In this document: piece by piece, positions 31,854 to 43,528 of the stretch
Position numbering within the stretch: position 1 is the stretch's first letter
Layout: every line of letters starts with the position of its first letter
From: Humibacillus sp. DSM 29435
Lineage (GTDB): Bacteria > Actinomycetota > Actinomycetes > Actinomycetales > Dermatophilaceae
Assembly (NCBI RefSeq): GCF_001758225.1
Contig: NZ_MAST01000045.1
Coordinates: forward strand, 1-64,000
Length of the DNA: 64,000 nt
Reading direction: 5' to 3'
Notes under the pieces: model-generated
Database searches by the model: none
What the model saw: the letters and a program-made list of their open reading frames with translations, nothing else
What the model was told of the DNA's origin: nothing
Program-made: the position numbers and the translations under genes

Positions 31854-32860
31854 CAGCGGATGAGGCAACCGTGAGCGACCGGCCGACCTTCAACGAGCTT
31901 CAGGGCCGAGTGCACGTCGTGTCGATCCCGATGCGGGTGCGGTTCCGCGGCGTCGAGACCCGCGAGGCTCTGCTCATCGACGGGCCCTGCGGCTGGGGCG
32001 AGTTCGCGCCGTTCGTCGAGTACGGCGACGCGGAGGCCGCCCGCTGGCTGGCTGCTGCCCTCGAGGCGTCCTACGGTTCCTGGCCTGTAGCGGTTCGCGA
32101 TGCCGTACCCGTCAACGCGACGGTGCCGGCCGTGGCCCCGGGCCAGGTGCCGGCCGTGCTGGCCCGGTTCGACGGCTGCACGACCGCGAAGGTGAAGGTG
32201 GCAGAGCCCGGCCAGACGCTGGCCGACGACCTCGACCGGGTCGCGGCCGTTCGCTCCGTGATGGGGGAGCGGGCCCGCATCCGTGTCGACGCCAACGGCG
32301 GCTGGAGCGTCGACGACGCGCTGGACGCCCTGGCCCGGCTCGCCCACTTTGACCTCGAGTACGCCGAGCAGCCCTGTGCCACCGTCGAAGAGCTGGCTGA
32401 GCTGCGAAGAGCGCTGAGCCGCAACGGAACCGACGTACCTATCGCGGCCGACGAGTCGATTCGCAAGGCCGACGACCCACTGCGGGTGGCCCGGCTCGGC
32501 GCGGCCGACATCATCGTCGTCAAGGTGGCGCCTCTCGGCGGAGTGAGGCGTGCTCTCGACATCGTCGAGGCCTGCGGGCTGCCCGCTGTGGTGTCGTCGG
32601 CCCTCGACACGAGCGTCGGCATCTCGGCCGGAGTGGCCCTGGCGGCCGCCCTACCAGAGCTCGAGCATGCCTGCGGTCTGGGCACGGTCGGCTTGTTCAC
32701 CAGCGACGTCGCCAGGCCGAACCTGCTGCCGGTCGACGGCATCCTGCTGCCCGCACGGGTGCGCCCCGATCCCGCCGCCCTGGCGAAGCTCTCGGCCCCG
32801 CCGGATCGTCAGGCCTGGTGGCGTCAGCGGCTCTCCCGGTGCCTGCCTCTCACCGGCTGA
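31850..32860 (+). CDS. menC: o-Succinylbenzoate synthase
   Basis: 336 residues from a GTG overlapping the NUDIX stop. An enolase-superfamily dehydratase that makes o-succinylbenzoate from SHCHC. Catalytic Lys in TTAKVKVAEPG (K-x-K), metal ligands Asp in RIRVDANGGW, Glu in YAEQPC and Asp in AADESI, and the second catalytic Lys in IIVVKVAPLGGV are all present. Another in-frame GTG at 31871 (VSDRPTFNELQ) could be the true start. This group runs rightward; menB is divergent. Confidence 0.94.
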   Translation: MTADEATVSDRPTFNELQGRVHVVSIPMRVRFRGVETREALLIDGPCGWGEFAPFVEYGDAEAARWLAAALEASYGSWPVAVRDAVPVNATVPAVAPGQVPAVLARFDGCTTAKVKVAEPGQTLADDLDRVAAVRSVMGERARIRVDANGGWSVDDALDALARLAHFDLEYAEQPCATVEELAELRRALSRNGTDVPIAADESIRKADDPLRVARLGAADIIVVKVAPLGGVRRALDIVEACGLPAVVSSALDTSVGISAGVALAAALPELEHACGLGTVGLFTSDVARPNLLPVDGILLPARVRPDPAALAKLSAPPDRQAWWRQRLSRCLPLTG

Positions 32861-32940
32861 GCCAGAACCCCAAGGATCTCTGCGGGTCGCGACGGCGGCC
32901 GGCCACGACGGGCGCACCCTGAGACCGGGCGCACCGGACG

Positions 32941-32960
32941 CATGGGGAGTGCTCCCCATG
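32941..32960. promoter_or_regulatory. Palindrome upstream of toxin cassette 2
   Basis: CATGGGGAG-TG-CTCCCCATG, a 9-bp stem with a two-base centre, lies 64 bases before the toxin ATG at 33025. It could be an operator or RNA hairpin. Two GGGCGCACC words lie just upstream. The rest of the 164-base gap after menC holds nothing I recognise. Confidence 0.45.
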
Positions 32961-33024
32961 GCGGGATTTCGGCGGTCAGTGCAGGGTGGTTGTGCGCAGT
33001 CAGCCACAGGAGCAGGGGTAACGG

Positions 33025-34070
<1,046 letters not shown>

Positions 34071-34083
<13 letters not shown>

Positions 34084-34454
34084 TCCCCAGCTTCGCCGGC
34101 AAGATCGTGCACTCGATTCGTCTCGACTACGCGCTGAAGATGTGGACGACCGACAACTGGCAGCTCGACCTCAACGGCGATGGCTTCCTGCTACGCCCCG
34201 ATGGCATGCACGTCATCGACTCGGGCACGCCGCAGGAAAAGCTTCCCGCCGTTCTCGCCGAGCTCGTCGGCGCTGAGATCACCGAGGTGCTCGTCGCCGA
34301 GCACGGTCACCTGGCGGTGAACTTCGCCGACGCACAGCTGAGTGTGCGGGCGTCGCCCGACTACGAGGCGTGGGAGCTGACCGGGCCGCACGGCGAGCGG
34401 ATCGTCTGCATGCCCGGCGGTGCGCTGGCCAGCTGGCCCGCCTCGAACGGCTGA
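34071..34454 (+). CDS. Putative immunity protein (DUF6188-like) for toxin cassette 2
   Basis: 127 residues. Paralogue of the protein at 23783, with the same order of segments (IRLDYALKMWTTDNWQLDL, LAELVGAEITEVLVAEHGHLAVNF, SPDYEAWELTGPHGERIVCMPGG). Its ATG lies inside the toxin's last codons (GGATGGAACC), giving the same 13-bp overlap as cassette 1. The downstream menD gene is convergent and ends 20 bases away. Immunity role is inferred from position and paralogy. Confidence 0.75.
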
Positions 34455-34473
34455 CCCAGGGCGTCGGTGAGGG

Positions 34474-36153
34474 TCAGCCGTGGCGGTCGTTGGGGGTCAC
34501 GACGAGCTGGGCGAGATCACGCAGACCCGCAGCCTCAGACCGACGGCCGCCGCGCTCGACCGGCACCTCCAGCACCCGGATGCCATCGGGAGTCTCGGCC
34601 AGGGCCGCCTCGAGCCGACTGAGGTCGGTGACCCGCTCGTACTCGGTGTGGTGGGCCGCGCAGAGCGCCGCCAGGTCGGTGCCGTGCGGGGTGGCGAAGA
34701 CCCGTTCGAAAGCGTGGGCGAAACGACCATCGCCCTGCTCGAGGGTGGCGAAGATCGCGCCGCCGTCGTCGCTCAGCACCACGATCGTCAGAGCGGGCCG
34801 AGGCTGGCCTGGGCCGATGAGCAGCCCGTTCGTGTCGTGCAACAGCGTGAGATCGCCGACGAACGCGATGCTGCGGGCCGCGTGCGCCCGCCCCAGGGCG
34901 ACGCCGACCGCGGTCGAGACCATGCCGTCGATCCCGGCGAGGCCGCGGTTGCCGACGACGAAGCGGCGCTGGTGGGGTGTCCAGGGGGTCGCCATGACGT
35001 CGAGGTCGCGCACCGGGTTCGACGAGCCGACCACCAACGTGGTGTCGGCCGCCACGGCACGACCCACCACCGCTGCCACGGCCAGCGGTGAAAAGTGCTG
35101 CGCTGCAACGCTGTCGTCGATGAGAGCCGACAGCTGCTGGTCGGCGCGCTGCCACGATGCGAACCACTCGTTGTCGCCACGAGAGGCTGCTCGCGGCACA
35201 GACTCGAGCACCCGCGCCACGCGGCCCGGGTCGGTGGCGACGCCGGCCGGGCCGCGCACCGACAGCACCTCGATCGAGGAGTCGCTGATCAGCGCGGTGA
35301 CGGGCCGGGACAGCGTGGGGTGCCCGACCACGACGACCCGCTCGATGCGCGAACGCAGCGCGGTGCCGAGCAGCAACCGGTACGTGCGCAGGGCCTGACG
35401 ACCGATGCGGGCGCCCGAGGTCGGTTCGGCGAACAGCGGCCAGTCGCCGGCCTCGGCCAACAGGCGGGCGGCGGGGCCCGCCTCGTCGCCGGCGACCACG
35501 ACGGTGCGTGGGCCGGGGGGCAGCGTCTCCGGGTCGTTGCCGGCATCCGGTAGGGAGAGCGGGTCGGGTTCGAGCTCGGAACGGGTGGCCGGCCGCGGGC
35601 GTTGCCAGCAGCCGCTCGGGTCGGGCCCGGAGGGCAGCAGGTCGCCGTCGAGCTGCACGTTGAGCTGGCTCGGCCCGTGCGCGGTGCAGGCGGTGAGCAC
35701 GGCGACGGCAAGCTCGTCTGGGGAGACACCAGGAAGCAGGTCGTGGCACGGCGCGAACACGCCGAACAGCCCGGCCTGCTGGGTGGTCTGGTTCGCTCCG
35801 GAGCCACGGAGCCGGTCGGGGCGGTCGGCGCTGACCACGATGACGGGCCGCGCGCTGTGATGGGCCTCCATGACCGCCGGCAGGAGGTTGCCGACGGCGG
35901 TGCCCGAGGTGGTCACCACGGCAACCGGGCGGCGAGAGCCGGTCGCGAGCCCGAGCGCGAGAAACCCGGCCGACCGTTCGTCGACCCGCACGTGCAGACG
36001 AAGGTCACCGGCCGTGTCGGCGGCGTCGAGCGCCAGGGCCAGCGGGGCCGAACGCGACCCCGGAGAGAGCACGACGTCACGCACGCCGCCGAGCCAGAGC
36101 TGCTGCACCAGGGCCAGCGCCGTCTGGGATGCCGGGCTGCCCACGGTCACCAC
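34474..36153 (-). CDS. menD: 2-Succinyl-5-enolpyruvyl-6-hydroxy-3-cyclohexene-1-carboxylate synthase
   Basis: 559 residues. A ThDP enzyme that adds 2-oxoglutarate to isochorismate (SEPHCHC synthase). Motifs are VVLSPGSRSAPLALAL at the N-terminus, VVTTSGTAVGNLLPAVMEAHHSARPVIVVSADRP, GSGANQTTQQAGLFG, the ThDP/Mg site FVGDLTLLHDTNGLLIG, and IVVLSDDGGAIFATLEQ. It starts six bases after menF (GTG at 36153, another at 36150) and ends 20 bases from the convergent immunity gene. Confidence 0.96.
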   Translation of the reverse strand: MVTVGSPASQTALALVQQLWLGGVRDVVLSPGSRSAPLALALDAADTAGDLRLHVRVDERSAGFLALGLATGSRRPVAVVTTSGTAVGNLLPAVMEAHHSARPVIVVSADRPDRLRGSGANQTTQQAGLFGVFAPCHDLLPGVSPDELAVAVLTACTAHGPSQLNVQLDGDLLPSGPDPSGCWQRPRPATRSELEPDPLSLPDAGNDPETLPPGPRTVVVAGDEAGPAARLLAEAGDWPLFAEPTSGARIGRQALRTYRLLLGTALRSRIERVVVVGHPTLSRPVTALISDSSIEVLSVRGPAGVATDPGRVARVLESVPRAASRGDNEWFASWQRADQQLSALIDDSVAAQHFSPLAVAAVVGRAVAADTTLVVGSSNPVRDLDVMATPWTPHQRRFVVGNRGLAGIDGMVSTAVGVALGRAHAARSIAFVGDLTLLHDTNGLLIGPGQPRPALTIVVLSDDGGAIFATLEQGDGRFAHAFERVFATPHGTDLAALCAAHHTEYERVTDLSRLEAALAETPDGIRVLEVPVERGGRRSEAAGLRDLAQLVVTPNDRHG

Positions 36154-36159
36154 CGCCGC

Positions 36160-37506
36160 TCAGTCGCCCGCGAGCGCGTCGCGCATGGGGATCAGCTTGG
36201 CCGTCGACTCGGCCACCTCTGACTCGGGGTCAGAACCGGCCACGATGCCGCACCCGGCGTACAGGCGGATCTGGCGGGGGTCGTCGCGGTCGATGGCGCC
36301 ACTGCGCAGCGCGATGCCCCAGGCGCCGTCACCGTGAGCATCCATCCAGCCGACCGGGCCGGCGTAGCGGCCGCGGTCCATGTGTTCGAGCTCTCGAATC
36401 AGGGACAGGGCCCGGTCGGTGGGGGTGCCCCCGACCGCGGCCGACGGGTGTAGAGACGACGCGAGGGTCAGCGCGCTGGCGCTGTCGGAGCTGACGGCGG
36501 CGACGTCGGTCGCCAGGTGCATGACGTTGGGCAGGTGCAGCACGAAGGGCGCCTCCGGAACGTTCATCGACGACGAGTGCGGTTCGAGGGCTTCGGCGAC
36601 CGAGCGGACGGCGTACTCGTGCTCCTCCAGGTCTTTCGACGAGCGGGCCAGCGATGCTGCCAACGCCAGGTCGGCGTCGTCGTCACCGGTGCGCCGGATC
36701 GTACCGGCCAGCACGCGGGAGGTGATCAGGCCCTGGTCGCGGCGCACGAGCAGCTCGGGAGTGGCGCCGACGAACCCGTCGACGGCGAACACCCAGGTGT
36801 TCTCGTAGCGCTCGGCCAGGCGGCGCAGCAGCCAGCGGGGGTCGATAGCCGTCGATGACGTGGCGAGCAGGTCGCGGGCCAGCACGACCTTGTCGACCTC
36901 GCCTGCGGCGATGCGCTGGACCGCCTCGGCCACGGCATGGGCGTAGTCGGAGGGGGAGACGGCTCCATCGGCGAACGCGACGTCGGTCGGCGGTTCGGGG
37001 TCGGCCGCGGCCTCCGGCGACCCCAGCAGTGTCAGCTGCGGGTCGAGCGAGATCTGGGTGAGCCAGCTCCGGCCGTCGCGGCGACCCACGATCGTGGTGG
37101 GCACCACGATCCGCGCGGTCTCGGCCGAGTCGTCGGCGAACGGGAAGGTGCCGAAGCAGACGAGGCCACTGCCGGGAGCCGACACCTCGTCACGCACGAC
37201 AGCACTCGCCCCGATCTGCTGCCACCACGCCTCCGCTGCGGCGAACCGTTCGGGGCCGCGCGCCTCGAACGCGAGAGCCGTGCCCCAGCCGACCAGCCCG
37301 TCACCGCGCCGAACCCACGACACGACCTGGTCGTGCGGAACGTCGTGCGGCAGGAGGGCGAGCAGGGAGCCGTCAACGGGCAGCGGGACCGTGCGCACGA
37401 CGACGACGGCGAGGCTCGGCGACGAAGCGCCGGGTTCGAGGTAGCCGGCCGCGCCCGGCCGCTCGGAGCTGCCTCGGAACGGGGGGAGTGCGGGCGGGGA
37501 GGACAT
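36160..37506 (-). CDS. menF: Isochorismate synthase
   Basis: 448 residues. It isomerises chorismate to isochorismate, the entry step of menaquinone synthesis. The chorismate-binding fold shows [87 protein letters not shown] and [23 protein letters not shown] (with the late catalytic Glu/Mg region). The ATG at 37506 is preferred over the GTG at 37509 because a TAGAAT box ends seven bases before it. In operon with menD. Confidence 0.93.
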   Translation of the reverse strand: MSSPPALPPFRGSSERPGAAGYLEPGASSPSLAVVVVRTVPLPVDGSLLALLPHDVPHDQVVSWVRRGDGLVGWGTALAFEARGPERFAAAEAWWQQIGASAVVRDEVSAPGSGLVCFGTFPFADDSAETARIVVPTTIVGRRDGRSWLTQISLDPQLTLLGSPEAAADPEPPTDVAFADGAVSPSDYAHAVAEAVQRIAAGEVDKVVLARDLLATSSTAIDPRWLLRRLAERYENTWVFAVDGFVGATPELLVRRDQGLITSRVLAGTIRRTGDDDADLALAASLARSSKDLEEHEYAVRSVAEALEPHSSSMNVPEAPFVLHLPNVMHLATDVAAVSSDSASALTLASSLHPSAAVGGTPTDRALSLIRELEHMDRGRYAGPVGWMDAHGDGAWGIALRSGAIDRDDPRQIRLYAGCGIVAGSDPESEVAESTAKLIPMRDALAGD

Positions 37507-37513
37507 CACGACG

Positions 37514-37519
37514 ATTCTA
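37514..37519 (-). promoter_or_regulatory. -10 box of menF-menD (TAGAAT on minus strand)
   Basis: TAGAAT ends seven bases before the menF ATG, in a gap of only 32 bases shared with the divergent menG. A leaderless menF transcript is likely. Confidence 0.45.
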
Positions 37520-37538
37520 CGGGTGCGAGGATTGCACC

Positions 37539-38231
37539 ATGACGAGAGCGCAGCTGGACAAGAAGCCGGTCGATGTCGCGTCGATGTTCGACACGGTCGC
37601 CGACAAGTACGACCTGACCAACGACGTGCTCTCGCTCGGGCAGGACCGGGCGTGGCGCAGGGCGGTCGTGCGCACCGTTGCTGCCGTGCCGGGGGAGCGC
37701 ATCCTCGACATCGCGGCCGGCACCGGAACCTCGAGCGAACCGTGGGCCGACCGCGAGATCGACGTCGTGGCTGCCGACTTCTCGCTCGGGATGCTTCGCG
37801 TGGGCAACCGTCGGCGTCCCGACATGGCCTTCGCTGCCGCCGACGCGATGCGGCTGCCGTTCGCCGACGCCAGCTTCGACGTCGTGACGATGAGCTTCGG
37901 GCTGCGCAACGTGGCCGACATCGACCTGGCCCTGCGTGAGTTCCTCCGGGTGGCCAAGCCGGGCGGGCGGCTCGTCGTCTGTGAGTTCAGCCAGCCCGTG
38001 AACAAGGCGTTCCGCACCGTGTACTCGAACTACCTGATGCGAGCGTTGCCCTCCGTGGCGCGGCGCACCTCCAGCAACCCCGAGTCCTACGTCTACCTGG
38101 CCGAGTCGATCCGGGCCTGGCCACCGCAGGGCGAGCTCGCGGGCACGATCCAGCGGGCGGGCTGGACGCGGGTCGGCTGGACGAACCTCACCGGGGGTGT
38201 CGTCGCGCTGCACACCGCGACCAAGCGCTGA
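37539..38231 (+). CDS. menG: Demethylmenaquinone methyltransferase
   Basis: 230 residues. A SAM-dependent UbiE/MenG methyltransferase that methylates demethylmenaquinone at C2, the last head-group step. Visible are [36 protein letters not shown], motif [53 protein letters not shown] and the C-terminal [19 protein letters not shown]. It is divergent from menF and followed by the repeat array. The upstream in-frame start at 37488 would overlap menF. Confidence 0.95.
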   Translation: MTRAQLDKKPVDVASMFDTVADKYDLTNDVLSLGQDRAWRRAVVRTVAAVPGERILDIAAGTGTSSEPWADREIDVVAADFSLGMLRVGNRRRPDMAFAAADAMRLPFADASFDVVTMSFGLRNVADIDLALREFLRVAKPGGRLVVCEFSQPVNKAFRTVYSNYLMRALPSVARRTSSNPESYVYLAESIRAWPPQGELAGTIQRAGWTRVGWTNLTGGVVALHTATKR

Positions 38232-38275
38232 CTCTTTCCGCTGAAGCAGGGTCGGCGTCCGGATGCCGGCGTCGG

Positions 38276-38666
38276 GCCGCGGGGATCGGACCGTGGCGGG
38301 GTTCGCCGCCGTCGGGACGGCATCCGACCACCGGAATCGGACCGTGGCGGGGTTAGTCGGGTGGTTTCCGGCATCCGACCGCGTGAATCGGACCGTGGTG
38401 GGGTTTGTCGGGTTCCGTGCGCCTGGGACCGCGGGAATCGGACCGTGGCGGGGTTCCTCGGGTGGGTTCCGGCATCCGGCCGCGGGTATCGGACCGTGGC
38501 GGGGTTCCTGTCGTTCGGATGCCGGGTGGGCCGCGGGGATCGGACCGTGGCGGGGTTGCCGTCGTTGGGATGCCGGGTGGGCCGCGGGGATCGGACCGTG
38601 GCGGGGTTGCTGTCGTTCGGATGCCGGGTGGGCCGCGGGAATCGGACCGTGGCGGGGTTCCTGTCG
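38276..38666 (+). repeat. 51-bp tandem repeat, eight copies, between menG and menJ
   Basis: The core TCGGACCGTGGCGGGGTT starts at 38286, 38337, 38388, 38438, 38489, 38540, 38591 and 38642, i.e. 51 bases apart (once 50). About 19 bases are nearly constant. The rest varies: a CGGCATCCG word in copies 1, 2 and 4 turns into its reverse complement CGGATGCCGG in copies 5-7. In several units GCCGCGG can pair with CCGTGGC around an 8-base loop. The 565-base gap holds no gene. Two further copies lie upstream of hemL (13401-13490). Confidence 0.95.
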
Positions 38667-38700
38667 TCGGATTCCGCCGAGCCGGTAAGGCTCTCCTTAT

Positions 38701-38730
38701 CTGACAAGTCCGAAGGCCCCGGAATAGACT
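38701..38730 (+). promoter_or_regulatory. Promoter of menJ
   Basis: CTGACA (38701-38706) and TAGACT (38725-38730) are 18 bases apart, so transcription should start near 38737, just before the Rex site. Confidence 0.55.
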
Positions 38731-38741
38731 CCGATGAGAGT

Positions 38742-38759
38742 TCGTGAACTTCTTCACAA
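38742..38759. promoter_or_regulatory. Rex operator in front of menJ
   Basis: TCGTGAACTTCTTCACAA matches TTGTGAANNNNTTCACAA at 13 of 14 fixed positions. It lies directly downstream of the predicted menJ start point, where bound Rex would block RNA polymerase. Confidence 0.75.
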
Positions 38760-38795
38760 GCGTCACCTCCGCCCCGCCTCACAAGGAGTCCCAGC

Positions 38796-40094
38796 ATGTC
38801 CAGCGCCGAGTCCACAGGTAGCGTCGCGCACCGCGCAGACGTCATCGTGGTCGGGGCCGGCCCGGGCGGATCGGCCACCGCCGCCTACCTCGCCGACCAT
38901 GGCCTCGACGTGGTGCTGCTTGAGAAGTCGGCGTTCCCGCGCGACAAGATCTGCGGCGACGGTCTGACCCCTCGTGCGACCAAGGAGCTGATCTCTCTCG
39001 GGGTCGACACCACGGGCTGGCAACGCACCAAGGGCCTGCGCATCAAGGGCGGCGGCCACACCCTGCAGCTCGACTGGCCCGAGAACGACGCCTTCCCCGG
39101 TTACGGCATGGTGCGCACCCGCGCCATGCTCGATGAGACCCTGGCACGACACGCCGAGCGCAAGGGCGCTCTGCTGCAGGAGCGCACCAGTGTCACCGAG
39201 CCCGTGCGTGACGGCTCCGGCCGGGTGGTGGGCGTGGTCGCCAAGCGCGTCGACGGGCAGGGCCGCGCCACCGGTGAGAAGGTCAGCTACCGCGCCCCGG
39301 TCGTCATCGCCAGCGACGGCGTCTCCTCCCGACTGGCCACCGCCGTGGGTCGCCCGAAGCGCGAGGACCGCGTCATGGGGGTCGCCGTGCGCGCCTACTA
39401 CCGCACGCCCCGCCGCGACGACTATATGGAGAGCCACCTCGAGCTCTGGACGCGTGACGACGCGGGTAAGCGCATCCTGATGCCCGGCTACGGCTGGCTC
39501 TTCCCCCTGGAAGACGGCCGCACCAACGTGGGGCTCGGCACCCTCGACACGACCTCGGCCTTCCAGAAGACCGACTACAAGGACGTCATGCGCCGCTGGG
39601 TCGCTGACATCGACGCCGACTGGCACCTCGAGCACGACGAGGCCTCCGGCCCGATCCGGGGTGCGGCGCTGCCGATGGGCTTCAACCGCGCGCCCCTCTA
39701 CGCCGACGGGCTCATGCTCGTGGGTGACTCCGGCGGCATGGTCAACCCGTTCAACGGCGAGGGTATCGACTACGCACTCGAGGCGGCTCGGCTCGGCGCC
39801 GAGCTCGTGGCGCAGGCGATGGCGCGCCCCAGTGACGTCGAGCGTGAGCGCGTGCTGGCGGCGTACCCCAAGGTCATGAAGGACCAGCTCGGGGGCTACT
39901 TCACCCTCGGCCGGTGGTTCGCCCACGCCATCGGCAATCCGGAGGTCATGCGCCTCGCGACGAAGTACGGCCTGCCGCGCACCACGATGATGAGGTTCTT
40001 GTTGAAGATCATGGCCAACCTCGCCGAACCGGGTGGCAAGGGCGCCGGTGACCGCATCATCAACGGCCTCTCGCGGATCGCCCCGAGCGCATGA
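38796..40094 (+). CDS. menJ: Geranylgeranyl reductase family FAD protein, probable menaquinone reductase MenJ
   Basis: 432 residues. An FAD monooxygenase-fold reductase: VIVVGAGPGGSATAAYLADHGLDVVLLEKSAFPRDKICGDGLTPRATKEL (dinucleotide site and the KxCGDG motif of this family), APVVIASDGVSSRLA, then the FAD-binding GLMLVGDSGGMVNPFNGEGIDYALEAARLGAELV. In mycobacteria MenJ saturates one double bond of the menaquinone side chain. Its place between menG and nuo supports that role. AAGGAG precedes the ATG. Confidence 0.88.
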   Translation: MSSAESTGSVAHRADVIVVGAGPGGSATAAYLADHGLDVVLLEKSAFPRDKICGDGLTPRATKELISLGVDTTGWQRTKGLRIKGGGHTLQLDWPENDAFPGYGMVRTRAMLDETLARHAERKGALLQERTSVTEPVRDGSGRVVGVVAKRVDGQGRATGEKVSYRAPVVIASDGVSSRLATAVGRPKREDRVMGVAVRAYYRTPRRDDYMESHLELWTRDDAGKRILMPGYGWLFPLEDGRTNVGLGTLDTTSAFQKTDYKDVMRRWVADIDADWHLEHDEASGPIRGAALPMGFNRAPLYADGLMLVGDSGGMVNPFNGEGIDYALEAARLGAELVAQAMARPSDVERERVLAAYPKVMKDQLGGYFTLGRWFAHAIGNPEVMRLATKYGLPRTTMMRFLLKIMANLAEPGGKGAGDRIINGLSRIAPSA

Positions 40095-40116
40095 GCGGAT
40101 GCCGAGTGGTGCAGGA

Positions 40117-40132
40117 TGTGACGCTGAGCACA
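40117..40132. promoter_or_regulatory. Rex operator candidate in front of nuoA
   Basis: TGTGACGCTGAGCACA fits the Rex consensus at 9 of 12 fixed positions (10 of 14 with flanking bases). It covers the expected -35 region of a promoter whose -10 box is TAAGAT (40150-40155). nuo is a known Rex target in Streptomyces. Weaker than the other two sites in the window. Confidence 0.55.
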
Positions 40133-40149
40133 ATCGCGCGGTGCGCCCA

Positions 40150-40155
40150 TAAGAT
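40150..40155 (+). promoter_or_regulatory. -10 box of the nuo operon (TAAGAT)
   Basis: TAAGAT lies 46 bases before the nuoA ATG, with AAGGAAG as ribosome site further on. The -35 region at 17-18 bases upstream falls inside the Rex-like dyad. Confidence 0.45.
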
Positions 40156-40200
40156 GGGCCTGCCCGACGGATGCCGTGACCGAAAGGAAGTGACGCAGGG

Positions 40201-40563
40201 ATGAATGAGCCCTACGTTCCCGTCTTGTTCATGCTGGGCCTCGGCTTCGTCTTCGCCGCGGGGTCGGTGGGTACGTCCCTCGTCGTGGGGCCCAAGCGAT
40301 ACAACCGGGCCAAGCTCGAGGCGTACGAGTGCGGCATCCAGCCCTCGCCACAGGCCTCCGGTGGTGGCCGGGTGCCGATCAAGTACTACCTGACCGCGAT
40401 GCTGTTCATCATCTTCGACGTCGAGTCGATCTTTCTCTATCCCTTCGCTGTCGCGTTCAACCAGCTGGGGCTGTTCGCCCTGATCGAGATGGTGCTCTTC
40501 GTGCTCACCGTCTTCGTGGCCTACGCCTACGTCTGGCGCCGCGGGGGCCTCGACTGGGCCTGA
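40201..40563 (+). CDS. nuoA: NADH-quinone oxidoreductase subunit A
   Basis: 120 residues, three membrane helices (VLFMLGLGFVFAAGSVGTSLVVG, YYLTAMLFIIFDVESIFLYPFAVAF, LIEMVLFVLTVFVAYAYVW). The loop KLEAYECGIQPS is the conserved NuoA loop near the quinone site. First gene of a complete nuoA-N operon for proton-pumping NADH dehydrogenase. Confidence 0.97.
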   Translation: MNEPYVPVLFMLGLGFVFAAGSVGTSLVVGPKRYNRAKLEAYECGIQPSPQASGGGRVPIKYYLTAMLFIIFDVESIFLYPFAVAFNQLGLFALIEMVLFVLTVFVAYAYVWRRGGLDWA

Positions 40564-40642
40564 AGCCCTCAGGTGGGCACGTAGCCAACAGCGCGTCGTG
40601 ACCACGATCGCCAAGTACGTCGCAAAGAACGAGGAGTAGAAG

Positions 40643-41197
40643 ATGGGTCTCGAGGAGAAGCTGCCCGCCGGATTCATGCTGTCGACGGTCGAAGGACTGG
40701 CCGGCTACATGCGCAAGGCCTCGATCTGGCCGGCCACGTTCGGGCTCGCGTGCTGTGCGATCGAGATGATGGCGGTCGGCACCCCCGACTACGACATCGC
40801 CCGCTTCGGCATGGAGCGGTTCGCGGCCACCCCCCGCCAAGCCGACCTGATGATCGTGGCGGGCCGCGTCAGTCAGAAGATGGCCCCGGTCGTGCGCCAG
40901 GTCTACGACCAGATGGCCAACCCGAAGTGGGTCATCTCGATGGGGGTGTGTGCGAGCTCGGGCGGAATGTTCAACAACTACGCGATCGTGCAGGGGGTCG
41001 ACCACATCATCCCGGTCGACATCTACCTGCCCGGCTGTCCGCCACGCCCGCAGATGCTGCTCAACGCAATCATCGAGCTGCACCACCAGATCGAGTCGAC
41101 GCCGCTCGGCGTCAACAAGGTCAAGGCGGCCAAGGCTGCCGAAGCGGCCGCGCTGGTGGCCACCCCGACGCACCAGATGAAGGGTCTGCTGGCATGA
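40643..41197 (+). CDS. nuoB: NADH-quinone oxidoreductase subunit B
   Basis: 184 residues. Carries the N2 [4Fe-4S] cluster that hands electrons to menaquinone. Ligand cysteines are the tandem pair in [10 protein letters not shown] (Cys37, Cys38), [12 protein letters not shown] (Cys103) and [12 protein letters not shown] (Cys132). GAGGAG lies before the ATG. 79 bases separate it from nuoA, longer than other gaps in the operon; nothing recognisable is in that gap. It overlaps nuoC by 4 bp. Confidence 0.98.
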   Translation: MGLEEKLPAGFMLSTVEGLAGYMRKASIWPATFGLACCAIEMMAVGTPDYDIARFGMERFAATPRQADLMIVAGRVSQKMAPVVRQVYDQMANPKWVISMGVCASSGGMFNNYAIVQGVDHIIPVDIYLPGCPPRPQMLLNAIIELHHQIESTPLGVNKVKAAKAAEAAALVATPTHQMKGLLA

Positions 41198-41990
41198 CCG
41201 AGGGTGAACAGAAGACGCCTGCCGAAGGCAAGGACCAGGGTTCCGGCCTCTCGCCGCACGAGCTGGCCATGAGCGCCGGATCGGCCGACTCCGAGGCCAC
41301 CGCCGTCGTCAACCCCGGTGCCAGCGAGCCGAAGGTCGTCGGGATGCGCCGCGGTTCGTTCGGCGCGACGCAGGGCGGTGACACCTCGGGCTACGGCGGG
41401 CTGCGCCGCCCGATCCTCATCGCCGGCTCCACCGAACGTCCCTACGGCAGCTACTTCGACGCACTCGCCGATGACCTGGAACGTGGCCTCGTCGGCGGCA
41501 CGGCCTCCTTCGCAGAGGCCATCGACGCCGTTGTGGTCGATCGCGGCGAGATGACGATCACGGTGAATCGCGAGCACCTCGTCGCCGTGGCCCAGGTGCT
41601 GCGCGACGACCCCAGGCTGCGTTTCGAGATCTGCACGGGCGTCTCCGGGGTGCACTACCCGAACCGCGTGGGTGAAGAGCTGCACGCGGTCTACCACTTT
41701 CTGTCGATCACCAACCACGGCAAGCGCGTTCGCGTCGAGGTCTCGTGCCCCGAAGACGACCGCCACATCCCGTCGATCGTCTCGGTCTACCCCGCCAACG
41801 ACTGGCACGAACGGGAGACCTGGGACATGTTCGGGATCGAGTTCGACGGCCATCCGGCTCTGACTCGGATCCTCATGCCCGACGACTGGCCGGGCCACCC
41901 GCAACGCAAGGACTACCCCCTCGGCGGCATCCCCGTCGAGTACAAGGGCGCAACGGTTCCGCCGCCCGACCAGCGGAGGTCGTACAACTG

Positions 41991-41991
<1 letters not shown>
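41194..41991 (+). CDS. nuoC: NADH-quinone oxidoreductase subunit C
   Basis: 265 residues. The family core [90 protein letters not shown] (30-kDa subunit signature) is in the second half. The first 90 residues are a poorly conserved, acidic actinobacterial extension. Part of the peripheral arm beside NuoD. TGATG overlap with nuoD. Confidence 0.96.
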
Positions 41992-43402
<1,411 letters not shown>

Positions 43403-43406
<4 letters not shown>

Positions 43407-43528
43407 GCGCGGTAGCGCGTGAGGATCGCAGTGAGCGCCAGCGCGCAAGCACCGGAGGGTGCGTTGTCGCGCGACCGGAGAGCGCGATGACGAGTTCAGC
43501 CGGGGCACGAGAGGACGACCAGGTATGA
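43403..43528 (+). CDS. Possible 41-residue small protein between nuoD and nuoE
   Basis: The reading frame [20 protein letters not shown]... is open from an ATG overlapping the nuoD stop (ATGA) to a TGA overlapping the nuoE ATG (ATGA), so it exactly fills the gap with translational coupling at both ends. It is very hydrophilic (Arg, Glu, Ser, Ala) with no known motif. A strong RNA hairpin (43441-43472: GCGCGCAAGCACC / GGTGCGTTGTCGCGC with small bulges) lies inside it. It could instead be a non-coding spacer that happens to be open. No similar gene is known to me in nuo operons. Confidence 0.35.

Noticed and set aside
38276-38666. CRISPR array
   Set aside because: Repeats of about 19 bp with 31-32 bp spacers look CRISPR-like, but the 'spacers' resemble each other and no cas genes are near, so it is a 51-bp tandem repeat.
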